Below the pieces are notes generated by a model. That model worked only from the letters and a program-made list of their open reading frames with translations, ran no database searches and was not told the origin of the DNA. Positions 9,221-19,093 of a DNA stretch of 64,000 nt are shown piece after piece. Source of the DNA: an uncultured Burkholderiales bacterium (GTDB lineage: Bacteria > Pseudomonadota > Gammaproteobacteria > Burkholderiales > Burkholderiaceae_C); the NCBI GenBank assembly GCA_903838355.1, contig CAILYC010000040.1, forward strand, positions 1-64,000. The letters are read 5' to 3'. Position 1 is the first letter of the stretch. Each line of letters starts with the position of its first letter. Position numbers and translations under genes: made by a program.

Positions 9221-10504
9221 TTAAATATCAAAGAGCAAACGAGCCGGATCTTCCAGCGCCTCTTTCATGGCAACCAGTCCGAGCACGGCCTCGCGGCCAT
9301 CAATGATGCGGTGGTCATAGCTCATGGCAAAGTAGTTCATGGGTCGAATGACGATTTGACCGTTTTCCACCACAGCGCGGTCTTTGGTGGCGTGCACCCC
9401 CAAAATCGCCGACTGAGGGGGATTGATGATGGGTGTTGACAACATCGAGCCAAAGACGCCACCGTTGGAGATGGAGAACGTCCCACCGGTCATCTCTTCA
9501 ATACCGAGTTTGCCGTCTTTGGCCTTGGTGCCGTATTCGGCAATTTTCTTCTCCACATCGGCAAAGCTCATCTGATCGGCGTTGCGCAAAATGGGCACCA
9601 CCAAGCCTCGCGGTGAACCCACCGCAATACCAATGTCAAAGTAGCCGTGGTAGACCACATCGGAGCCGTCAACAGACGCATTCAAGACCGGGTATTTCTT
9701 GAGTGCATGCACCGCGGCCTTGACAAAAAAGCTCATGAACCCGAGCTTGACGCCGTGCTCTTTTTCAAATTTCTCTTGAAAACGCTTTCTCATCTCCATG
9801 ACCGGCGCCATGTTCACTTCATTGAAGGTCGTTAAAATCGCATTGGTCGATTGGGACTGAAGAAGACGCTCTGCCACACGAGCCCTCAAGCGACTCATGG
9901 GCACACGCTGCTCAGGACGCTCGCCGAGGTCAAAACCGGGCATGCTCACCTGGGGCAAAAAACTGGCCACGGCGGGTGCAGCAGCAGCGACGTGGGGGAC
10001 GGGTGCCGCTTTGACTGCCGCTTGCGTGTGGGCCACCGCCTGCAAGGCATCGGCCTTGGTGACCCGCGCATCTTTGCCTGACCCCACCATGCCGTGGGGA
10101 CTCAGGGACGCTTCAGAGAGAATTTTTTGCGCAGCAGGCATTGCCACACCGGCCATGGACTGCTGGGCCGAAGCGCTGGGCACGGGGGCAACGCTGGAGG
10201 CTGCAGCAGCAGCAACTGGTGCTGAGACGCTGGCTGCGCTGGAGGCGCTGCCTTTGGGCACTGCTTGGGTATCGATGCGGGCGATGAGTTGCTCGGCCAT
10301 GACGGTCGCCCCGTCTGCCACCAACAGCTCGGTGAGCACGCCAGCACTGGGAGCGGGAACCTCCAAGACCACCTTGTCGGTCTCCACCTCCACCAAAATT
10401 TCATCGATGGCCACGGCTTGGCCCACAGATTTTTTCCAGGTGAGCAGTGTGGCCTCAGCCACGGATTCGGACAACTGAGGGACTTTGACTTCAACAATAG
10501 ACAT
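9221..10504 (-). CDS. odhB: Dihydrolipoyl succinyltransferase, E2 of 2-oxoglutarate dehydrogenase
   Basis: E2 forms the core of the 2-oxoglutarate dehydrogenase complex and makes succinyl-CoA. An N-terminal lipoyl domain contains the lipoylated Lys in [15 protein letters not shown] near residue 43. An Ala/Pro-rich linker follows, then a peripheral-subunit-binding segment ([13 protein letters not shown]). The C-terminal acyltransferase core has the catalytic [14 protein letters not shown] single lipoyl domain and 427 residues are normal for this family. It is also called sucB and sits between odhA and lpdA with short gaps. Confidence 0.95.
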   Translation of the reverse strand: MSIVEVKVPQLSESVAEATLLTWKKSVGQAVAIDEILVEVETDKVVLEVPAPSAGVLTELLVADGATVMAEQLIARIDTQAVPKGSASSAASVSAPVAAAAASSVAPVPSASAQQSMAGVAMPAAQKILSEASLSPHGMVGSGKDARVTKADALQAVAHTQAAVKAAPVPHVAAAAPAVASFLPQVSMPGFDLGERPEQRVPMSRLRARVAERLLQSQSTNAILTTFNEVNMAPVMEMRKRFQEKFEKEHGVKLGFMSFFVKAAVHALKKYPVLNASVDGSDVVYHGYFDIGIAVGSPRGLVVPILRNADQMSFADVEKKIAEYGTKAKDGKLGIEEMTGGTFSISNGGVFGSMLSTPIINPPQSAILGVHATKDRAVVENGQIVIRPMNYFAMSYDHRIIDGREAVLGLVAMKEALEDPARLLFDI

Positions 10505-10557
10505 GATCGACTCTCTTCATTAGGGTGAGAGCAGCTCGCTTTGAGCCGCCCCGGGGA

Positions 10558-13425
10558 TTATTTGGCGAGCACGTAGCCCTTGAGTTTTCCAAAGGCACCT
10601 TCAACCAAGGCCTTTTGCTGCTCTTGGTGCAAATGCGAATAGCCCGCGGCAGGAGAGGCCGAGGCGGCTCGACCGGAGTAAGCCAATTTCTGGCCCTCGA
10701 GCATGTTTTCATGGATATAGTGTTGCAAGAAAAACCAGGCCCCTTGGTTTTGCGGCTCGTCTTGGGTCCAAACGATCTCACTCAAGTTGGGGTATTTTTT
10801 AAGCTCCTGGGCAAAGGCCTTGTGCGGAAAGGGATAGAGCTGTTCAACGCGGACAATGGCCACATCCTCCAAGCCTTTTTCCTTGCGTTGCTTCACCAAG
10901 TCGTAGTAGACCTTGCCCGAGCACACCACCATGCGCTTGACGCGCTCGGCCTTGAGCTCATGGCTGTCTGGGATCACCGTTTGGAAACTGCCCTTGGTGA
11001 ATTCAGACAAGGGCGAGGTTGCATCCTTGTTTCTGAGCAAGGATTTGGGGGTGAAAATGATCAGGGGTTTGCGCAAATTTCTCACCATTTGGCGACGCAG
11101 CACGTGAAAGATTTGACTCGCCGTGGTGGGCTGCACAATTTGCATATTGGTGTCGGCTGCGAGCTGCATGAAGCGCTCAATGCGCGCTGAGCTGTGCTCA
11201 GGCCCTTGACCCTCATAGCCATGGGGCAGCATCAAGGTGATGCCGTTGACTCGACCCCACTTCACCTCACCCGACGCGATGAACTGGTCAATCACCACTT
11301 GCGCACCGTTGGCAAAGTCGCCAAACTGCGCCTCCCAAATCACCAAGGTGCTTGGATCGTTGGAGGCGTAGCCATACTCAAAACCAAGCACCGCCTCTTC
11401 CGACAAAATGGAATCGATCACGACAAAGGGCGCCTGGCCCTCGGAGACATTTTGCAGTGGCACATAAGTACCGGTGTCCCATTTTTCACGACTTTGGTCA
11501 TGGATCACTGCATGGCGGTGGGTGAAGGTGCCGCGTCCACAGTCCTCCCCGGACAAGCGCACCGGAAAACCATTCGCCACCAAAGAGGCCAAGGCCATGT
11601 GCTCGCCCATACCCCAATCAACTGGCATGTCGCCTCGCCCCATGGCCGAGCGGTCATCGTAGACTTTTTTGACCAATTGGTGCGGGGTCACGCTTGCTGG
11701 AATGGTGGTGATCTTCTCGGCCAAACGCTTCCACTCGTTCATGGAAAGCGACGTGTCGCCTGCATCGGTCCACTTCTTGCCCAGATAAGGCGCCCAGTCC
11801 ACCGTGAACTGGCTCTTGAAATTGGTGACAATGGGGTTGACGGTGTGCACGCCGGCATCCAAAGCGGCGCGATAGGCCTTGACCATCTCATCGCCCAAGC
11901 TCTCGCCCAAGCCCTGTGAGGCCAGTCGGTCCGAGTAGAGCTTGCGAGTTCCCGGGTGGGCGGCAATTTTCTTGTACATCAAGGGCTGGGTGAGGCTGGG
12001 GGTGTCTTGCTCGTTGTGGCCAAGTTTTCGAAAGCAAATGATGTCGACCACCACATCTTTGGAGAAGGTTTGCCTGAACTCAAGCGCCAATTGCGTGGCC
12101 AAGGCCACCGCCTCTGGGTCGTCCCCATTCACATGCAGCACGGGAGACTCAATCATCTTCACGACATCTGTGCAATAAAGCGTGGACCTGGAGTCGCGCG
12201 GATCAGACGTGGTAAAACCAATTTGGTTGTTGATCACAATGTGCAACGTGCCGCCGGTGTAATAGCCCCGGGTTTCGGCCAATGCAAGGGTTTCCATCAC
12301 CACCCCTTGGCCTGCAAAGGCGGCGTCGCCGTGCACCAACACTGGCAGCACTTGCTGACCCTTGGGGTCGTTGCGGCGGTCCATGCGCGCACGCACGGAC
12401 CCCTCCACCACCGGGTTCACAATCTCCAAGTGCGAGGGGTTGAAGGCAAGACTCAAGTGAACTGGGCCGCCCGAGGTGCTCACATCGGAACTAAAGCCTT
12501 GGTGGTATTTCACATCTCCACTGGGCAACTCTTCGGGCGCCGTGTGATCGAATTCGGCAAACAAATCCGCCGGCAATTTTCCCATGGAGTTGACAATGAC
12601 GTTCAAGCGTCCACGGTGGGCCATGCCAATCACCACTTCTTGCAGTCCCATGAGGCCCGCGCGATCAATCAACTCATCAATGCAGACGATAAAACTCTCC
12701 CCGCCCTCAAGGGAGAAGCGCTTTTGCCCAACATAACGGGTATGCAAAAACCGCTCAAGGCCTTCAGCGGCGGTGAGTTTTTCTAAAATGCGTTTCTTTT
12801 TGTCGACATCAAAATTGGGCTTGGAGCGGATGCCCTCCAACTTTTGTTGCCACCAGCGTTTGTGGTCCTGATTGGACATGTAGTTGAACTCAGCGCCAAT
12901 CGAGCCGCAATAGGTCTGTCTCAAGGCATTGAGCAACTCCCTGAGTGGCATGCGATCCCGCCCAAAAAACGTGTTGCTCGTGTCAAACACCGCTTCTTGG
13001 TCGGCATCGCTAAAGCCATAAAAGCTCGGACTGAGCTCGGGAATGTCGCGACGCTCTGCGCGCTTTAAGGGATCCAAATCGGCCCAACCCACCCCGACAT
13101 TGCGGTAAGCAGAAATGAGTTGCTGGACCGCGGTTCGTTTGCGCCCCATTTGCTCATCGGCCGAGGCCATCACCACCCGGGTGCCGCCTTGCTTGGCACG
13201 CGCGGCAAAGGCATTGATCACGGGCAAGTGGGGGACGTCCTTGGACTGGGTGCCGTCATGTGCGGGGACGTGCTGCAAGGCGTCAAAGTACTCCCGCCAT
13301 GTCTCGGGCACACTGCCCGGATTGGAGAGGTAGTTTTCGTAGAGCTCTTCGACATACGGGGCGTTGCCCCCAAAGAGATAAGTGTTGCCCGCATAGGCTT
13401 GGTATAGAGACGATGAACCGCTCAT
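10558..13425 (-). CDS. odhA: 2-oxoglutarate dehydrogenase E1 component
   Basis: This thiamine-diphosphate enzyme decarboxylates 2-oxoglutarate and transfers the succinyl group to the E2 lipoyl arm in the TCA cycle. The 955 residues begin with the E2-binding N-terminal helix region (YLFGGNAPYVEELYENYLS). They include the active-site stretch GMAHRGRLNVIVN, the ThDP/Mg-binding GDAAFAGQGVVMETL, and the late RYGYAS-like segment (EYGYASNDPSTLVIWEAQFG). GGAGGT lies nine bases before the ATG. It is the first gene of the odhA-odhB-lpdA-zapE operon and is also called sucA. Confidence 0.96.
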   Translation of the reverse strand: MSGSSSLYQAYAGNTYLFGGNAPYVEELYENYLSNPGSVPETWREYFDALQHVPAHDGTQSKDVPHLPVINAFAARAKQGGTRVVMASADEQMGRKRTAVQQLISAYRNVGVGWADLDPLKRAERRDIPELSPSFYGFSDADQEAVFDTSNTFFGRDRMPLRELLNALRQTYCGSIGAEFNYMSNQDHKRWWQQKLEGIRSKPNFDVDKKKRILEKLTAAEGLERFLHTRYVGQKRFSLEGGESFIVCIDELIDRAGLMGLQEVVIGMAHRGRLNVIVNSMGKLPADLFAEFDHTAPEELPSGDVKYHQGFSSDVSTSGGPVHLSLAFNPSHLEIVNPVVEGSVRARMDRRNDPKGQQVLPVLVHGDAAFAGQGVVMETLALAETRGYYTGGTLHIVINNQIGFTTSDPRDSRSTLYCTDVVKMIESPVLHVNGDDPEAVALATQLALEFRQTFSKDVVVDIICFRKLGHNEQDTPSLTQPLMYKKIAAHPGTRKLYSDRLASQGLGESLGDEMVKAYRAALDAGVHTVNPIVTNFKSQFTVDWAPYLGKKWTDAGDTSLSMNEWKRLAEKITTIPASVTPHQLVKKVYDDRSAMGRGDMPVDWGMGEHMALASLVANGFPVRLSGEDCGRGTFTHRHAVIHDQSREKWDTGTYVPLQNVSEGQAPFVVIDSILSEEAVLGFEYGYASNDPSTLVIWEAQFGDFANGAQVVIDQFIASGEVKWGRVNGITLMLPHGYEGQGPEHSSARIERFMQLAADTNMQIVQPTTASQIFHVLRRQMVRNLRKPLIIFTPKSLLRNKDATSPLSEFTKGSFQTVIPDSHELKAERVKRMVVCSGKVYYDLVKQRKEKGLEDVAIVRVEQLYPFPHKAFAQELKKYPNLSEIVWTQDEPQNQGAWFFLQHYIHENMLEGQKLAYSGRAASASPAAGYSHLHQEQQKALVEGAFGKLKGYVLAK

Positions 13426-13530
13426 GGCACGCTGACCTCCGATTCCCTTGGGGAAACATTAGTTGGTTGTAGAAAAAACCTCTGCGACACGGCTGCACCG
13501 GTTAGCAGATGCGAAATGGTCCAAATGGGA

Positions 13531-13550
13531 CACAATCGTGGTGTATTGTG
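13531..13550. promoter_or_regulatory. Imperfect dyad between odhA and a lipoprotein gene
   Basis: CACAAT and ATTGTG are 6-bp inverted arms separated by 8 bp. They lie about 105 bp upstream of odhA and 65 bp upstream of the divergent lipoprotein gene. The position suits an operator, but the arms are short and this could be chance. Confidence 0.25.
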
Positions 13551-13615
13551 CCACCAAAAGCCAAAAATCGATCAAAATAGGGACATATCCCTTCATTACT
13601 GCCATCATCCCCGAC

Positions 13616-14194
13616 ATGAATTACAAATCCGTGACTTCAAGACTCCTTGTCTGTGTGGCGTTGACCACCTTGACCGCTCTCACCGCTTGCTCCCTCATCC
13701 AAGGACCCAAAGGCGCAGAACAAACCACCCCGGACAACACACCCAAGATCCCCGCTGCGCCACCCAGGGCGAGCTTGGACTATATCGAGACCCAGGGATT
13801 TGACAAAAACCTTGCTGCCGCCTTGGCCTCGGACTTGCCCAGCGTACAAGTTCGCTTTGTCTACGAGGTCAAAGCCAGTGATCTACCCGAAAAGCTTGAA
13901 TTCATCCTCTCGAGCATCAAGCGCACTGGCGGCAGGGTCGACATGGAGGTGCCAAACGCCCAGGACAGCAACACACCGTCTTGGAGTTTCACCTCAGCCA
14001 TGGACCGCGTTTACACCCGGCTTGAGCGCTTTTTCAACAACATGACCAGAGCATCCACAGGCCTGATCGAGCGGGCTTGGAAAAAGCCCTTTGAGTCCAT
14101 CGATTCTCGCAACGCCAGAGTGGTGTTTGGCACCAATAAAAAGGGCGAAGTGATCATCACGGGCGTGAATTTCACGCTGCGCGCCAAGCCCTGA
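13616..14194 (+). CDS. Small putative lipoprotein of unknown function
   Basis: The track ORF starts at 13463, but ATG 13616 (MNYKSVTSRLLVCV) begins a clean lipoprotein signal with lipobox LTAC and the Cys at residue 25, giving 192 residues. After a Pro-rich linker, the mature part has an alpha/beta pattern. I recognise no family. A weak internal hint is the stretch IERAWKKPFESIDSRNARVVF. The gene diverges from odhA and is followed after 31 bp by a DUF3820 gene. A membrane-anchored periplasmic protein is inferred from the lipobox alone. Confidence 0.65.
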   Translation: MNYKSVTSRLLVCVALTTLTALTACSLIQGPKGAEQTTPDNTPKIPAAPPRASLDYIETQGFDKNLAAALASDLPSVQVRFVYEVKASDLPEKLEFILSSIKRTGGRVDMEVPNAQDSNTPSWSFTSAMDRVYTRLERFFNNMTRASTGLIERAWKKPFESIDSRNARVVFGTNKKGEVIITGVNFTLRAKP

Positions 14195-14225
14195 GGCGAG
14201 TCAGCCCGAACTGCACCATGGGCAC

Positions 14226-14477
14226 TTGCTCTCCAACAAGCCTCAAAGCGTTGCAGCCTTGAGTGTGAGCCCACAGTCCTTGGAGCAGTTGGTGAGCCAG
14301 GAGATGCCCTACGGCAAGTACAAGGGCCGATTGCTTTGCGACTTGCCCTCGCACTATTTGAGTTGGTTTGCTCGGGAGGGATTTCCCAAAAATTCTTTGG
14401 GTGAGCTCTTGAGACTCATGCATGAGATCGATCACAATGATTTGAGGGGACTTCTCACACCTCTCGGAAAGCGATGA
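14226..14477 (+). CDS. DUF3820 family protein
   Basis: This short cytoplasmic protein carries the family signature MPYGKYKGRLLCDLPSHYLS followed by WFAREGFPKNSLGELLRLM. DUF3820 proteins are widespread small proteins without an established biochemical role; some are annotated as putative quorum-sensing-regulated factors. The track start is TTG without a clear ribosome site, and a GTG 38 bases later is an alternative, so the N-terminus is uncertain. Its stop overlaps the next gene's ATG by 4 bp, so the two are translationally coupled. Confidence 0.7.
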   Translation: MLSNKPQSVAALSVSPQSLEQLVSQEMPYGKYKGRLLCDLPSHYLSWFAREGFPKNSLGELLRLMHEIDHNDLRGLLTPLGKR

Positions 14478-15397
14478 GATTGGAACAAACGGCGCCCCAC
14501 AAAACCATCAACGGCGTGGACCTATTGCTGATTTTGCTCGTGACCTTCACCTGGGGCATCAATTACCCCATCATGAAGTTTGTGATCAGTCACTATCCAC
14601 CCGCGAGCTTTAGGACGTTTTCTTTTTTGCTTGGCTGTCTTTCTTTGGGCTTGTACGCCAAAGTCACAGGGCAAACCTTGCGCATTCCCAAACCTGAGCG
14701 AGCCTTGCTCTTTCGATTGGCCCTGCCCAACATGGTGCTTTGGCACCTGGGGTTGATTTATGGCATCGCGCTGCTGCACTCCGGAAGAGCCGCCATCGTG
14801 GGCTACACCATGCCGGTATGGGCTTACCTGTTCAGCTTGTTTTTTTTCAAGGCCGAATTCAATTATCGCATCGCCATGGGGGTGGTTTGCTCGCTTGGCG
14901 CGACGCTTTTATTGGCACAAGAAGAGTTTTCTCATTTCGCCGGCCAACCCTTGGGGCTGCTCTTTACCCTCTTGGCGGCCCTCTCTTGGGGCCTGGGAAC
15001 AGCCATGACCCGGCACGCCAAGTTTTCTTTTTCCGTGCTCGCCATGACCTTTTGGATGCTTTTCCTCGCCTTTGTGGTCTTTGCGGTGTTGGCGCTGATG
15101 TTCGAGTACCCGTCTTGGCGCTGGCCCAATGAACTGGAGTGGCTGGGCACCGCTTACAGTGGGGTGGTCACCTTTGCCATCAGCTATTTGGCCTGGTTCA
15201 AGGTCGCCAGAAAATTAAGCCCCGTGGCCTCGGGACTGTCGATCATGCTGGTGCCAATTTTGGGCTTGACGAGCGGTTGGTTGATTTTGGGCGAACAAAT
15301 TGCTTGGAGCGACATTGCCGCGCTGGTCTTGATTTTGGCGGCCATGGCCTTGGTCTTGTGGCCCACTTCAAAACCCAAAATCCAAGCCCAAGCCTAG
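14474..15397 (+). CDS. EamA/DMT-family membrane transporter
   Basis: The protein has about ten hydrophobic segments in two EamA repeats (residues about 15-150 and 160-300). The first opens with LLILLVTFTWGINYPIMKFV and the second with FTLLAALSWGLGTAMTRHA. The family exports small metabolites or amino acids across the inner membrane, and the substrate cannot be deduced here. A C-terminal positively charged tail (PTSKPKIQAQA) is typical. The start overlaps the DUF3820 stop (ATGA). Confidence 0.85.
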   Translation: MRLEQTAPHKTINGVDLLLILLVTFTWGINYPIMKFVISHYPPASFRTFSFLLGCLSLGLYAKVTGQTLRIPKPERALLFRLALPNMVLWHLGLIYGIALLHSGRAAIVGYTMPVWAYLFSLFFFKAEFNYRIAMGVVCSLGATLLLAQEEFSHFAGQPLGLLFTLLAALSWGLGTAMTRHAKFSFSVLAMTFWMLFLAFVVFAVLALMFEYPSWRWPNELEWLGTAYSGVVTFAISYLAWFKVARKLSPVASGLSIMLVPILGLTSGWLILGEQIAWSDIAALVLILAAMALVLWPTSKPKIQAQA

Positions 15398-15433
15398 GCC
15401 CGTGAATTGAGCACAAAAAAATCAAAAAAAGGC

Positions 15434-16660
15434 TCAAAGGAGCATTCCACCTTGAGGGGGTAGCCCCAAGGCACTTTGGCCGTAGGCGCTGGCATGGACA
15501 TCCCAGGTCAGTCCAATGTGAGAAGAGGCGGCATGGATGTCTCTGAATTGGCGCTGCAAGGGCAAATGGGTCGACAAACTGCCCGCTCCCGCGGCTGGCA
15601 TCAGCGTGTCAATGCAGCGCACCGCCAATTGCGCAGAAAAAGCAACATTTCTCTTCCACCTGAGCTTCGTTTCAATGGATGGATACTCCCCCAATCGAAC
15701 GCCCTCCTCCAAATCAAGCCAATCTTTTCGCATGACGGATTCAGCGAACTCAACGCAAGCTGCCGCCTCGGCAATGCGCGACTGCACCGCGCTCAACTCC
15801 GCCACCTTGATTGCGGTGTAAGTGCCCACGCGCTGGCGCAAAGACTGGGTGAATTGTTCAACCGCTGCTTTGGCTGTCCCCAAGGGCACGATGCCGAGCA
15901 CATAGGCAAAAGCCGCAAAAGCTGGCATGCGAAACATCGGATTTTCATAAAGCTTGGCCCCGGGCAGGTTCTGGCCAGAGGCAATTGTTTCGGCAGAAAT
16001 GCTGCGGTGATGGGGCACAAAACACCCCTTGACCTCGACATCGTGGCTGCCAGTTGCACTCAGACCATAGGAGCTCCAGTTGCCCAAGTTTTGATAGTCA
16101 CTTTGGGGGATCAAGAAAAAACGCCGCTCTGGTGCACCACCCGTGAACTCGGTCATGGCGCCCACCAGCATCCAGGTGCTGGCATCCACGCCGCTGCCAA
16201 AGGGCCAGCGGCCCGTGAGATGAAATCCACCCTCAACGGGCGTTGCACGACCACACGGAAAGGCCAAACTCGTGGCGGCCATATTTTTCGGGTTCTCACC
16301 CCAAATGTCTTCTTGCGCTTGCCGTTCAAACTGACCGATGTTCCATGAGTGCGAGGCCAAATTGGAATACACCCAAGCGGTCGATGAGCAGCCTTTGCAC
16401 AACTCGAGCACCACGTCCATCAACACCCCCAATCCAAGCTCGGAGCCACCATACCGCCTCGGCTGCATGAGTTGCATGAGGCCGCTTGCTTGCAGCTCAT
16501 CAATCGTTTCGTGAGGAATGCGCCGCAACTGCTCGGCTTCAAGCGCACGACTTGCCAACACCGGCGCCATGTCTTTGGCGCGGGCGACAGCCGACTCCGG
16601 CGTCAATGCTTTGTTGCTGGGCGTTGTCGGCACAGCATTATGAATGACAGTTAACCCCAT
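15434..16660 (-). CDS. Acyl-CoA dehydrogenase-fold flavin monooxygenase (HsaA/group D type)
   Basis: The fold is acyl-CoA dehydrogenase-like, but the sequence matches the group D flavin-dependent monooxygenases (HsaA, HpaH-C2, indole/IacA-like), which oxygenate aromatic rings with a separately reduced flavin. Supporting segments are MQPRRYGGSELGLGVLMDVV, STAWVYSNLASHSW, GRWPFGSGVDASTWMLVGAM and the C-terminal RDIHAASSHIGLTWD. The start is ATG 16660 (MGLTVIHN), with AAGGAG well spaced upstream; the track start at 16687 is rejected. It is the last gene of the accessory cluster, 42 bp after the molybdenum subunit. No flavin reductase gene is seen nearby. Confidence 0.75.
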   Translation of the reverse strand: MGLTVIHNAVPTTPSNKALTPESAVARAKDMAPVLASRALEAEQLRRIPHETIDELQASGLMQLMQPRRYGGSELGLGVLMDVVLELCKGCSSTAWVYSNLASHSWNIGQFERQAQEDIWGENPKNMAATSLAFPCGRATPVEGGFHLTGRWPFGSGVDASTWMLVGAMTEFTGGAPERRFFLIPQSDYQNLGNWSSYGLSATGSHDVEVKGCFVPHHRSISAETIASGQNLPGAKLYENPMFRMPAFAAFAYVLGIVPLGTAKAAVEQFTQSLRQRVGTYTAIKVAELSAVQSRIAEAAACVEFAESVMRKDWLDLEEGVRLGEYPSIETKLRWKRNVAFSAQLAVRCIDTLMPAAGAGSLSTHLPLQRQFRDIHAASSHIGLTWDVHASAYGQSALGLPPQGGMLL

Positions 16661-16702
16661 GGTGGCTCTCCTTGTATGCGTTGACACCGAACACGTGTTT
16701 TT

Positions 16703-19093
16703 TTATATCGACACCCGCCCCAGCGCCTTGAGGATTCTCTCAGGGGTATGGGGCTGCACTTGAACATTCGCACCCAAGACGCCAATGGCATCGTTGATGG
16801 CGTTCATGATTGCACCGGGCGCACCCGCGGTACCGGCTTCCCCCACTCCCTTGGCCCCCAACTCCGAGCCCCGCGTGGGTGTTTGAACATGTTCAATCAA
16901 GATATCGGGCATCTCAAAGGACATCGGCACCAAATAATCGGCCATGGAGCCATTGAGCAGTTGCCCGTCTGGGCTGTAGAGACACTCTTCAAAAAGCGCA
17001 CCGCCAATGCCTTGCACAATGCCGCCTTTGATTTGCTCGTCCACGAGCATGGGGTTGATGATCGTGCCGCAGTCCTCCACGCACCAGTGCTGGAGCAGCG
17101 TCACAAAGCCGGTCTCAATGTCGACCTCGACGAGAGACGCTTGGATGCCATTGGTAAACGTGAAGCCGTATTCTCTGGGAGTGTAATGCCGGGTGACGGT
17201 CAACTCGGATTGGTAATCTTTGGGCAAGGTGTCGGGCCTGAAGTAGGCCACGCGACCGACTTCACTCAGTGGCAGCAGACTTGTGCCACTCAACTTGTCA
17301 ATCAATTCATCGCCTTGAATATCCAAGAGCACTTTATCTTTGCCAAGAATCAAAGCGGCCACCTCCAAGATATTGGACTTGAGCAGCTTGCCCGCTTGAA
17401 GCACGGCCTCACCCCCAATGCCTGCTCCTCGGGAGGCCCAGGTGCCTCCACCATAGGGCGTCACCGCCGTGTCGCCGGTGATCACCCGAACCTTGTGCAA
17501 AGACACCCCAACAACACTGGCGGCAATCTGGGCAAAAATCGCTTCCGTGCCCTGTCCTTGTTCGGTGACACTCACCAAGACATTGAGCATACCAGACGAA
17601 TCGAGGCGAAGGGTCGCCCCATCTTGCGCAGAAATTCGAGCCCCACCCACGCCATAAAAAGCTGGCGACGGATTGGTGACTTCAATCATGGCCGCCAATC
17701 CAATGCCACGGTAAATGCCTTGGGCTCGGCTCGCACTTTGCTCTTGGCGCAAGCGCGGATAATCCATGAGCTTTAACAATTTGTCCAAGCATTGCTGATG
17801 GGACAACTTCTCAAACTTCAGACCCGAGGGAAAAGAATAAGGGTATTGGTCATCGGCAATCAAATTGCGACGGCGAAATTCAGCCGGGTCCATGCCAATC
17901 TCTCGGGCGGCCACATCCACAATGGCCTCAGTCACCGCCACCGCAATGGGGTGTCCCACCGCACGGTACTGGCAAGTCAAATTCTTGTTGGTAAAGACCA
18001 CATCCAAATGCGCTTTGTAATGGCGATGTCGGTAAGGACCGCCCGTGAGGTTCACCACTTGGTTGCCCTCAATGCCACTGGTTCTGGGGTAAACCGAAAA
18101 AGGTCCAATGCCCGTCAAATCTCGAAGCTCAAAGCCAATAATGTCCCCGGCTTTGGAGCAGGCCAACTTGATGTTGATCTTGTGCTCACGCGCATGGATA
18201 TCGGTCAAGAACGATTCAATTCGATCGGCGACAAATTTAACGGGCCGTTTGAGCATCACCGAAATCGCGGCAGTGGCCATTTCATCGGCATAGACATGCA
18301 CTTTGATGCCAAATGATCCACCCACATCTGGGCAAATTACGCGTATATTGGATTCAGGGATGTTCAAATGACGCGAGAAAATATCTTGCATCATGTGCGG
18401 CGCTTGCGTGGATTGGTACACCGTCATGGTGTGCTCCGCCGGGTTGTAGTTGGCCAAGATGCTTCTTGGCTCATTGGTGACACCGGTGTGTCGAGAGAAC
18501 TCATAGACCCGCTCCACCACCACGTCAGCTGCGTCAAAGGCGGCCCTAAAGCCTTCGGTCTCGAGATCTCGGGTGAAACACAAATTATCCCCAAGCTCGG
18601 GGTGGATCACCACGTCGCCCTGCAGGGCCTGCTCCATATCGCTCACCACGGGGAGAGTCTCCCACTGAACCTGAATGTGATCCAAGGCGTCCTCGGCTTG
18701 GCGACGGCTCAAGGCCACCACGGCCGCCACCGCCTCTCCTTGCCAGCAGGCTTTGACGGGTGCAATGGCAAACTGCTCGACTGAACGGATGCCTTTCAAG
18801 TGACTCAGCACGCCCACCCAGGGACTGCAAAACTCGGCCACCTCGGCCCCACTGAAGACCGCGATCACACCGGGCTGCTGACGAGCACGCGTCAAATCCA
18901 AGTCTTTGATCAAGGCATGCGCATGCGGACTTCGATAAAAAACCACATGGGCCAAGCGTGGCAAGCGTATGTCGTCAAGGTACTGACCGCGTCCTTCCAA
19001 GAGCTTTTTGGCTCCGAGTCTGGGCTCGCTCGCCCCAATATAGCCCTGCGCAGACTCGAGCAACGCCTGGGGTGTGTCTTGGGGTGCGTTCAT
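16703..19093 (-). CDS. Molybdopterin-binding large subunit of a xanthine dehydrogenase-family hydroxylase
   Basis: This is the catalytic large subunit of a three-subunit molybdenum hydroxylase (xanthine dehydrogenase/CO dehydrogenase superfamily), which inserts oxygen from water into C-H bonds of heterocycles or aldehydes. Supporting segments are GGSFGIKVHVYADE, the active-site loop region CQYRAVGHPIAVAVTE, GGGTWASRGAGIGG and the GAKGVGEAGTAGAPGAIMNA motif near the C-terminus with the expected catalytic Glu. The AYxCSFR loop of true CO dehydrogenases is absent, so CO oxidation is unlikely. The start overlaps the stop of the iron-sulfur subunit (ATGA). Confidence 0.9.
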   Translation of the reverse strand: MNAPQDTPQALLESAQGYIGASEPRLGAKKLLEGRGQYLDDIRLPRLAHVVFYRSPHAHALIKDLDLTRARQQPGVIAVFSGAEVAEFCSPWVGVLSHLKGIRSVEQFAIAPVKACWQGEAVAAVVALSRRQAEDALDHIQVQWETLPVVSDMEQALQGDVVIHPELGDNLCFTRDLETEGFRAAFDAADVVVERVYEFSRHTGVTNEPRSILANYNPAEHTMTVYQSTQAPHMMQDIFSRHLNIPESNIRVICPDVGGSFGIKVHVYADEMATAAISVMLKRPVKFVADRIESFLTDIHAREHKINIKLACSKAGDIIGFELRDLTGIGPFSVYPRTSGIEGNQVVNLTGGPYRHRHYKAHLDVVFTNKNLTCQYRAVGHPIAVAVTEAIVDVAAREIGMDPAEFRRRNLIADDQYPYSFPSGLKFEKLSHQQCLDKLLKLMDYPRLRQEQSASRAQGIYRGIGLAAMIEVTNPSPAFYGVGGARISAQDGATLRLDSSGMLNVLVSVTEQGQGTEAIFAQIAASVVGVSLHKVRVITGDTAVTPYGGGTWASRGAGIGGEAVLQAGKLLKSNILEVAALILGKDKVLLDIQGDELIDKLSGTSLLPLSEVGRVAYFRPDTLPKDYQSELTVTRHYTPREYGFTFTNGIQASLVEVDIETGFVTLLQHWCVEDCGTIINPMLVDEQIKGGIVQGIGGALFEECLYSPDGQLLNGSMADYLVPMSFEMPDILIEHVQTPTRGSELGAKGVGEAGTAGAPGAIMNAINDAIGVLGANVQVQPHTPERILKALGRVSI

